Source of the DNA: an uncultured Selenomonadales bacterium
Lineage (GTDB): Bacteria > Bacillota_C > Negativicutes > Selenomonadales > Selenomonadaceae
Length of the DNA stretch: 5,610 bases
Assembly: GCA_946407175.1 (NCBI GenBank)
Contig: CAMJNB010000118.1
Coordinates: forward strand, 1-5,610
Reading direction: 5' to 3'
Both the position numbers and the translations under genes were made by a program. Position 1 is the first letter of the stretch; every line of letters starts with the position of its first letter. The notes below the pieces were generated by a model that searched no databases, had not been told where the DNA came from, and saw nothing but the letters and a program-made list of their open reading frames with translations. Below, one piece after another: positions 1-3,384 of the stretch.

Positions 1-1317
1 ATTCAAAAAGAACTCGATCAGTTAATCGACCAGATAGACGATAACGCCCTTATAACCTTCAACGGCAAGTACCTGCTTGAAGGCTCCCGCGCACAATCCG
101 GTAGCGCCGTCGCAACTCATATGACTAACGGCAGCTTGAATACCGAAACTAATTTGGACACCAAACTTACGGATCTTAAAAACCGCAACGGTGAAAGTCT
201 TGAAATCAACACCGGCGACCGTGTAACCGTTTCCTTCGTTATGGGCGGCAAAACCTATGTCAGCACATTGACTTCTGTCAGCCAGTTCACCAAACTCGGC
301 AGTGTCTACAACATGATGAACACCGCGATTAACGGCAAAAACACCGCAGGAAGTGCTTTCGCGGCGATTAATGTAAATACTACGACTGTTAGTAATTCTA
401 CTTGGAAGTTTGGTGACAACGGAGCAAATACGAACTTTACCGCTAATGCCGCCAGTGACACTGCCGGTTCTTTCACGCTGTTTAACACTACTAATAGCAC
501 CACGATGAAAATCTCCATTCCTGAAATAAAAACCGGCGATAAAAATTTTAGTAGCGGTACATACACTATTGATTTAGGCGGTGCTCAAGCTAAAATTGCC
601 ATAACCGGAAGTTCCGCAACGAAGACATATGCGCTGGCATCTATGATTGCGGAGACATATAGCGGCACTACCAGCGCTTCTGCTGTTTCTAGTAACACTT
701 CAATCGGCGAAATGCCTTCAGGCAAAGAATTGGTAACGGCAGACGGTTTAAACGCGTTGACATTCCGCGCATCTTCCACCGGACTTAATGGACAGATTTC
801 CGGCTTGTCAATCAGCATAGCGGACAGCGAAGGCAACGTCAAGAAAGCGACAAACACTGCGCTTGACGCGTTCAAAACTTCGATTTATGCGGCTAATGAA
901 ACTGCGGACGGCGCGGTATCCTTCCAGTTGGGCGCGTCGGCAAACCAAGCTGTAAAAGTCGGCTTAATGGATATGCGTTCAGAGGCATTGGGCTTGAAAG
1001 GACGCGACGGCACGACAATCAAGATTACGACACGTGCGGCGGCAAATGCGGCAGTAGCGGCGTTTGACAATGCATTAAACAAAGCGCTTGATCAGCAGAC
1101 TACAATCGGTGCTATCTCGGCGCGTTTGGACTACACGGCAAGCAACTTGACGACTTCAAGCGAAAACGTCCAAGCGGCAGAGTCGACGATTCGCGATGCG
1201 GATATGGCGAAAGAAATGACGAACTACACGAAAAACAACGTCTTGTTGCAGGCGGCACAGTCAATGCTTGCGCAGGCTAACCAAAATTCAAGTGCGGTTC
1301 TGTCCTTGTTGCAGTAA
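1..1317 (+). CDS. Flagellin, 5' end cut off by the window
   Basis: Structural subunit of the flagellar filament, exported by the flagellar type III apparatus and polymerised outside the cell. The frame is open from base 1 and gives 438 residues. The first of these (IQKELDQLIDQIDD..ITFNGKYLLEGS) are the end of the conserved N-terminal D1 helix and its beta hairpin, so roughly 100 N-terminal residues lie upstream. The ATG at 121 is an internal methionine, not the start. The middle (about 150-1080) is the variable, surface-exposed part, rich in Thr, Ser, Asn, Ala and Gly, with no Cys. The C-terminal D1/D0 region is classical: TTIGAISARLDYTASNL, then AESTIRDADMAKEM, then NNVLLQAAQSMLAQANQ and the terminal SAVLSLLQ. 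An intrinsic terminator follows. The many Ser/Thr residues are plausible O-glycosylation sites, which fits the glycosyltransferase gene downstream. Family assignment is secure; the paralogue cannot be named. Confidence 0.97.
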   Translation: MQKELDQLIDQIDDNALITFNGKYLLEGSRAQSGSAVATHMTNGSLNTETNLDTKLTDLKNRNGESLEINTGDRVTVSFVMGGKTYVSTLTSVSQFTKLGSVYNMMNTAINGKNTAGSAFAAINVNTTTVSNSTWKFGDNGANTNFTANAASDTAGSFTLFNTTNSTTMKISIPEIKTGDKNFSSGTYTIDLGGAQAKIAITGSSATKTYALASMIAETYSGTTSASAVSSNTSIGEMPSGKELVTADGLNALTFRASSTGLNGQISGLSISIADSEGNVKKATNTALDAFKTSIYAANETADGAVSFQLGASANQAVKVGLMDMRSEALGLKGRDGTTIKITTRAAANAAVAAFDNALNKALDQQTTIGAISARLDYTASNLTTSSENVQAAESTIRDADMAKEMTNYTKNNVLLQAAQSMLAQANQNSSAVLSLLQ

Positions 1318-1382
1318 TACAGACAAAGTAACGGTCGGAGGTAAGGCGGCTTAGGCTGGACTTCGGCGACGACATAAAAAAG

Positions 1383-1417
1383 AAACCGGCGGCTCTACGG
1401 GGCTGTCGGTTTTTTTT
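1383..1417 (+). terminator. Intrinsic terminator of the flagellin transcript
   Basis: The arm AAACCGGCGGC (1383-1393) pairs with GCTGTCGGTTT (1402-1412) through an 8-nt loop, with two G-U pairs and otherwise full complementarity. An eight-T run at 1410-1417 overlaps the base of the stem. It lies 65 nt after the flagellin stop. The bases 1318-1382 before it hold no recognisable gene. Confidence 0.9.
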
Positions 1418-1430
1418 GGTTATTGAAATT

Positions 1431-1443
1431 ATTTTGCAAGCAG
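1431..1443 (+). repeat. Direct repeat A, copy 1 (at the toxin promoter -35)
   Basis: ATTTTGCAAGCAG is found again, exact and in the same orientation, at 1774-1786. This copy contains the -35 of the toxin promoter and the first bases of the palindrome. Confidence 0.8.
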
Positions 1444-1461
1444 AAATATTTCTGCTATAAT
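1434..1461 (+). promoter_or_regulatory. Promoter of the small toxin-like gene
   Basis: TTGCAA (-35, 1434-1439) and a perfect TATAAT (-10, 1456-1461) are separated by 16 nt, which predicts a start of transcription near 1468. It lies just after the flagellin terminator and 58 nt before the short ORF, so it gives that gene its own mRNA with a leader of about 50 nt. The whole spacer is a palindrome, described in the next entry. Confidence 0.75.
1439..1456. promoter_or_regulatory. 18-bp perfect palindrome in the promoter spacer (candidate operator)
   Basis: AGCAGAAATATTTCTGCT is an exact inverted repeat with no central gap. Its core 16 bp fill the space between the -35 and -10 hexamers, and its outer A and T are the last base of the -35 and the first base of the -10. 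A dimeric repressor bound here would block RNA polymerase directly. It does not match the Firmicute LexA box (GAAC-N4-GTTC) or the CopY box (TACA-N2-TGTA). The regulator is unknown and the role is inferred from position. Confidence 0.55.
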
Positions 1462-1474
1462 AGGTTCAATGCTA

Positions 1475-1512
1475 CACCTTCAGTGTCAGTAAATTGACAA
1501 CGGAGGGAGGTG
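1475..1512 (+). promoter_or_regulatory. Leader structure that can mask the toxin Shine-Dalgarno
   Basis: CACCTTC (1475-1481) can pair with GGAGGTG (1506-1512) over 7 bp with one G-U pair. The second segment contains the ribosome binding site of the small gene at 1519. Inside this stem, TGTCA (1484-1488) pairs with TGACA (1495-1499) around a 6-nt loop, so the leader can form a two-stem structure that hides the ribosome site. In characterised Fst-type toxin mRNAs a 5' stem-loop likewise covers the ribosome site and keeps translation low until the antitoxin is lost. Drawn by eye; no folding energy was calculated. Confidence 0.5.
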
Positions 1513-1532
1513 AGTGCTGTGTTTAGTACTGT
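1509..1532 (+). repeat. Direct repeat B, copy 1, over the toxin ribosome site and start
   Basis: GGTGAGT (1509-1515), four bases, then TGTTTAGTACTGT (1520-1532). The same two blocks occur at 1705-1727 with three bases between them. This copy begins inside the Shine-Dalgarno and runs through the GTG start into codon 5, so an RNA complementary to it would block translation initiation. Confidence 0.85.
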
Positions 1533-1602
1533 CGTGGCTTTTGTAGTGGGCGTTCTTTCGGGAGTAGTAGCCAACTACATCAGCAATAAACTTTTTAAGT
1601 AG
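1519..1602 (+). CDS. 27-aa hydrophobic membrane peptide, candidate type I toxin
   Basis: The short ORF begins with GTG at 1519. Its Shine-Dalgarno GGAGG (1506-1510) is 8 nt upstream; the in-frame GTG at 1510 is too close to that site. The peptide begins MFSTVVAFVV, continues through one predicted membrane helix (about residues 5-21, with Gly11 and Gly15) and ends SNKLFK, a short basic tail (Lys24 and Lys27). This is the usual form of Fst/Ldr-like and related type I toxins, which insert into the cytoplasmic membrane. Fst itself is 33 residues; no close sequence identity to it is claimed. The gene has its own promoter, a leader that can mask its ribosome site, and a terminator at 1651-1704. Repeats shared with a predicted antisense RNA cover its start. 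A further hairpin in its 3' untranslated region (1624-1647) pairs ATGAC with GTCAT and CCG with CGG. It could instead be a small membrane regulator or holin-like peptide. Confidence 0.6.
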   Translation: MFSTVVAFVVGVLSGVVANYISNKLFK

Positions 1603-1650
1603 CAGACGTTACAAAACTACCGACCGCATGACGTAAAGTCATTTCGGCAC

Positions 1651-1704
1651 AAACTAAAATCCCCAAGTAGTTAAGACCAATAACTGCAAGGGGATTTTAG
1701 TTTT
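1651..1704. terminator. Long hairpin, likely bidirectional terminator
   Basis: AAACTAAAATCCCC (1651-1664) is perfectly complementary to GGGGATTTTAGTTT (1690-1703). After a 2x2 internal loop of A residues, GTAGTTA (1667-1673) pairs with TAACTGC (1681-1687), leaving the 7-nt loop AGACCAA. Read rightward, the GC core is followed by ATTTTAGTTTT; read leftward, it is followed by ATTTTAGTTTG. It can therefore end both the toxin mRNA and the opposing antisense RNA. The T tracts are interrupted, so termination strength is uncertain. On the - strand the loop reads TTGGTCT and contains TTGG, a match to the YUNR U-turn motif used in fast antisense pairing. Confidence 0.75.
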
Positions 1705-1727
1705 GGTGAGTATATGTTTAGTACTGT
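1705..1727 (+). repeat. Direct repeat B, copy 2, inside the predicted antisense RNA
   Basis: GGTGAGT (1705-1711), three bases, then TGTTTAGTACTGT (1715-1727), matching both blocks of copy 1 at 1509-1532. It lies just beyond the shared hairpin. Transcribed leftward, it yields an RNA complementary to the toxin ribosome site and start codon. An ATG at 1714 opens 30 codons, but they lose the hydrophobic character and have no well-spaced ribosome site, so this copy is probably not translated. Confidence 0.85.
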
Positions 1728-1753
1728 AATACTTGCTTTTTTCAAGTTTGATA

Positions 1754-1782
1754 ATTTTAACACAGGCGGAGATATTTTGCAA
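1754..1782 (-). promoter_or_regulatory. Leftward promoter of the antisense RNA
   Basis: Reading the - strand, TTGCAA (1782-1777) is followed after 17 nt by TAAAAT (1759-1754), which is preceded by TGT, an extended -10. Predicted start near 1747. TTGCAA is its own reverse complement, so the same hexamer serves as -35 here on the - strand and at 1434-1439 on the + strand. Confidence 0.6.
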
Positions 1783-1786
1783 GCAG
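1774..1786 (+). repeat. Direct repeat A, copy 2 (at the antisense promoter -35)
   Basis: ATTTTGCAAGCAG, identical to 1431-1443. Here it contains the -35 of the leftward promoter and is not followed by the palindrome. The two A copies bracket the whole toxin-antisense locus, outside the two B copies. Confidence 0.8.
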
Positions 1787-1802
1787 TCAGAAAAAAATCG
1801 GC

Positions 1803-1831
1803 TTGACGTAGATTCTGCGCGTGACTAAAAT
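1803..1831 (+). promoter_or_regulatory. Likely promoter of the glycosyltransferase gene
   Basis: TTGACG (-35, 1803-1808) and TAAAAT (-10, 1826-1831) are separated by 17 nt. Transcription would start near 1838, leaving a leader of about 10 nt before the ATG at 1848. It lies back to back with the leftward antisense promoter, the two -35 elements being 20 nt apart. It probably drives the glycosyltransferase and methyltransferase-like genes, and perhaps sbcC. Confidence 0.5.
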
Positions 1832-1847
1832 AAAATCGGTGAAAAGT

Positions 1848-2528
1848 ATGAATAAAAATAAAGTGGCGTTCATAACCTGCGTGAACAGCGATTACTGGTA
1901 CAGTGAATGCAAGCTGTACTTGAAAAATTTAAAAATGCCGGAAGGAATGACGGCGGAGTATATAGACATACGCGGCGCGGATTCAATGGCGGCGGGTTAC
2001 AATGCGGCAATGAAAAGCTCGGACGCGAAATATAAAATCTACCTGCACCAAGACGCGCTGGTAGTGAATAAAAATTTGGTAGGCGACTTGCTGAAAATAT
2101 TTCGAGATGAAAGTATCGGTGCGGCGGGAATGATAGGTTGCGTGTCGTTACCTGCTACCGGTGTGTGGTGGGACGGCTTGAGGATATATGGGCGCGTATT
2201 GCATGCGTGCGAGCCTGAAAGCGTAGTGGATTCGCATTGCAATGAACCGGACGGCGATTATATGGAAGTTGAGGCGGTGGACGGCTTTTTAATTGCGACG
2301 CAGTACGATTTATATTGGCGCGAAGATTTATTCGACGGCTGGCATTTTTATGACACGTCGATTTGCAAAGAATTTCAGCGCGAAGGCTACAAGGTCGTGG
2401 TGCCGAATCAGTCAAAAGATTTTTGGTGCATGCATTGTCCTAAGGAAAAACCGCTGGCGCCGATATATCGCAAGTACCAAAAAATATTTCTGCGCGAATA
2501 CGGGGCGGAATTAAATCCGGAGGTATGA
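1848..2528 (+). CDS. Family 2-like glycosyltransferase, probable flagellin modification
   Basis: A 226-residue cytoplasmic GT-A-type transferase that should move a sugar from a nucleotide sugar to an acceptor. It resembles the short glycosyltransferases of the Glyco_tranf_2_5 (PF13712) type. The N-terminal strand is KVAFITCVNSD (5-15). A conserved block DSMAAGYNAAM (45-55) precedes YLHQD (65-69), which takes the place of the DXD metal and nucleotide-sugar site. VDGFLIAT (144-151) and DLFDGWHFYDTSIC (160-173) form the acceptor and catalytic region, with the WHFYD acidic residue as candidate base. There is no signal peptide or membrane segment. I chose ATG 1848 over the in-frame GTG at 1821. 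The homology starts there, and 1821 has no ribosome site and lies before the -10. The ribosome site GGTGA (1838-1842) is weak. Position after flagellin suggests flagellin O-glycosylation; the sugar is unknown. Confidence 0.85.
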   Translation: MNKNKVAFITCVNSDYWYSECKLYLKNLKMPEGMTAEYIDIRGADSMAAGYNAAMKSSDAKYKIYLHQDALVVNKNLVGDLLKIFRDESIGAAGMIGCVSLPATGVWWDGLRIYGRVLHACEPESVVDSHCNEPDGDYMEVEAVDGFLIATQYDLYWREDLFDGWHFYDTSICKEFQREGYKVVVPNQSKDFWCMHCPKEKPLAPIYRKYQKIFLREYGAELNPEV

Positions 2529-2531
2529 GCA

Positions 2532-3362
2532 ATGCCGAATTTGATTAGCTTGATTGACGGCGGGGACAACTTTCAAAAAATTTTGGTTGTGGAAAGTTCG
2601 GCGTACATTGACGAGTTGCGACAACGATTTAATATGGCGGAAATTTTTTTAGTGACGGCGGACGAAGACGTAGCGGAAAAGTTTTCGTGCGATGAGGTGA
2701 AAACCTTCGTGCTTGACTACCGAGAGGAGCGCTTACCGTTTGAAGAGGAATTTTTCGACGCGATAGTAGGCGACTTGACATTGGAAGTGGTCGGCAACGC
2801 GCAGGACATAGCGGCGGGATTTTCGACGTACATAAAGCAAACCGGCGTATGGTTGACGAGTTTTAAAAATTTGCGGCATTGGCAGGTGCTTGAAAAAATT
2901 ATGCGCGGCAGTTTGAACAACACGGTTTCAAGGCTGTACACGCGGCAGGATTTTGAACAGCTGATGTATGCGTCATTTTACAAAGACGTGAGATTTTTGC
3001 CGCAAGTGAAAAAGGCGCCGACTGAAATGTTGGACAGACTGTTGGAGTGCGGCTTTGAAAATTTCGGCGGTGACTTGGAAGTAGAAATTTGGCTGGTACG
3101 TGCGGCGCTGTCAATGCCGGAGCTTGCGTTGCTGAAGTCAATGTATACGTCGGAGGTACGCGCGGAATTTTCGCGGCTGATACACCGAATTGAATACGGC
3201 GTGGAATTGGAATTAAGCGTGAAAAAGTTTTGGCAGTTGTACGACGCGGCGGGAATGTTTTCAGACTACGCGAATAATTTTATTGATGAAGTTGTCATTC
3301 ACCGAGAAAATTTTTTCGCCAATATGAAAAAGTATTCTGCGCGGTCGGAATTGGAATTTTAA
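2532..3362 (+). CDS. Methyltransferase-fold protein with degenerate SAM-binding motif
   Basis: A 276-residue soluble protein whose first half follows the class I SAM-methyltransferase plan seen in glycan-modification loci. Strand KILVVES (16-22) stands where motif I should be. It is followed by an acidic strand end (VTADED, 41-46), then LPFEEEFFDAIVGDLTLE (68-85, post-I and motif II region) and IKQTGVWLTSFKNLRHWQVL (101-120, the strand and helix after motif III). LYTRQDFEQLM later matches the usual HLRFF-type helix. The glycine-rich DxGxGxG loop is absent, replaced by VESSAYID, so catalysis is doubtful. The C-terminal 110 residues are helical and unassigned. The gene starts 3 nt after the glycosyltransferase stop, with GGAGG (2519-2523) 8 nt before its ATG, so the two are translationally coupled. 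A role in modifying the flagellin glycan, or as a non-catalytic partner of the transferase, is inferred from context. Confidence 0.7.
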   Translation: MPNLISLIDGGDNFQKILVVESSAYIDELRQRFNMAEIFLVTADEDVAEKFSCDEVKTFVLDYREERLPFEEEFFDAIVGDLTLEVVGNAQDIAAGFSTYIKQTGVWLTSFKNLRHWQVLEKIMRGSLNNTVSRLYTRQDFEQLMYASFYKDVRFLPQVKKAPTEMLDRLLECGFENFGGDLEVEIWLVRAALSMPELALLKSMYTSEVRAEFSRLIHRIEYGVELELSVKKFWQLYDAAGMFSDYANNFIDEVVIHRENFFANMKKYSARSELEF

Positions 3363-3384
3363 AATTAAGAGAGGTGGCAAGTCA

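Larger units (their letters stand above)
1651..1747 (-). ncRNA. Predicted antisense antitoxin RNA
   Basis: A leftward transcript starting near 1747 (from the - strand promoter at 1754-1782) and ending at the hairpin 1651-1703 would be roughly 95-100 nt. Its 5' end can form a small hairpin, CTTG/CAAG (1746-1743 with 1735-1732). It then carries the complement of repeat B, followed by the terminator hairpin, which overlaps the 3' end of the toxin mRNA by full complementarity. This matches the order in RNA II of the Fst/par system: promoter, repeats transcribed in the reverse sense, shared terminator. No long protein is encoded on this strand here. Ends are estimated from promoter spacing and hairpin position. 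Confidence 0.55.

Noticed and set aside
121..123. ATG at 121 as the flagellin start
   Set aside because: The frame is open from base 1 and encodes conserved flagellin D1 sequence before this codon.
1510..1518. In-frame GTG at 1510 as toxin start
   Set aside because: It overlaps the Shine-Dalgarno used for 1519 and would have only about 2 nt of spacing from the upstream purine run.
1714..1806. 30-codon ORF starting ATG in repeat B copy 2, beginning MFST like the toxin
   Set aside because: Only the repeat-encoded start is shared; the rest is not hydrophobic, the ribosome site is badly spaced, and the region is better explained as the template of the antisense RNA.
1821..1847. GTG at 1821 as start of the glycosyltransferase
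   Set aside because: It has no ribosome site, precedes the likely -10, and adds nine residues outside the family homology.
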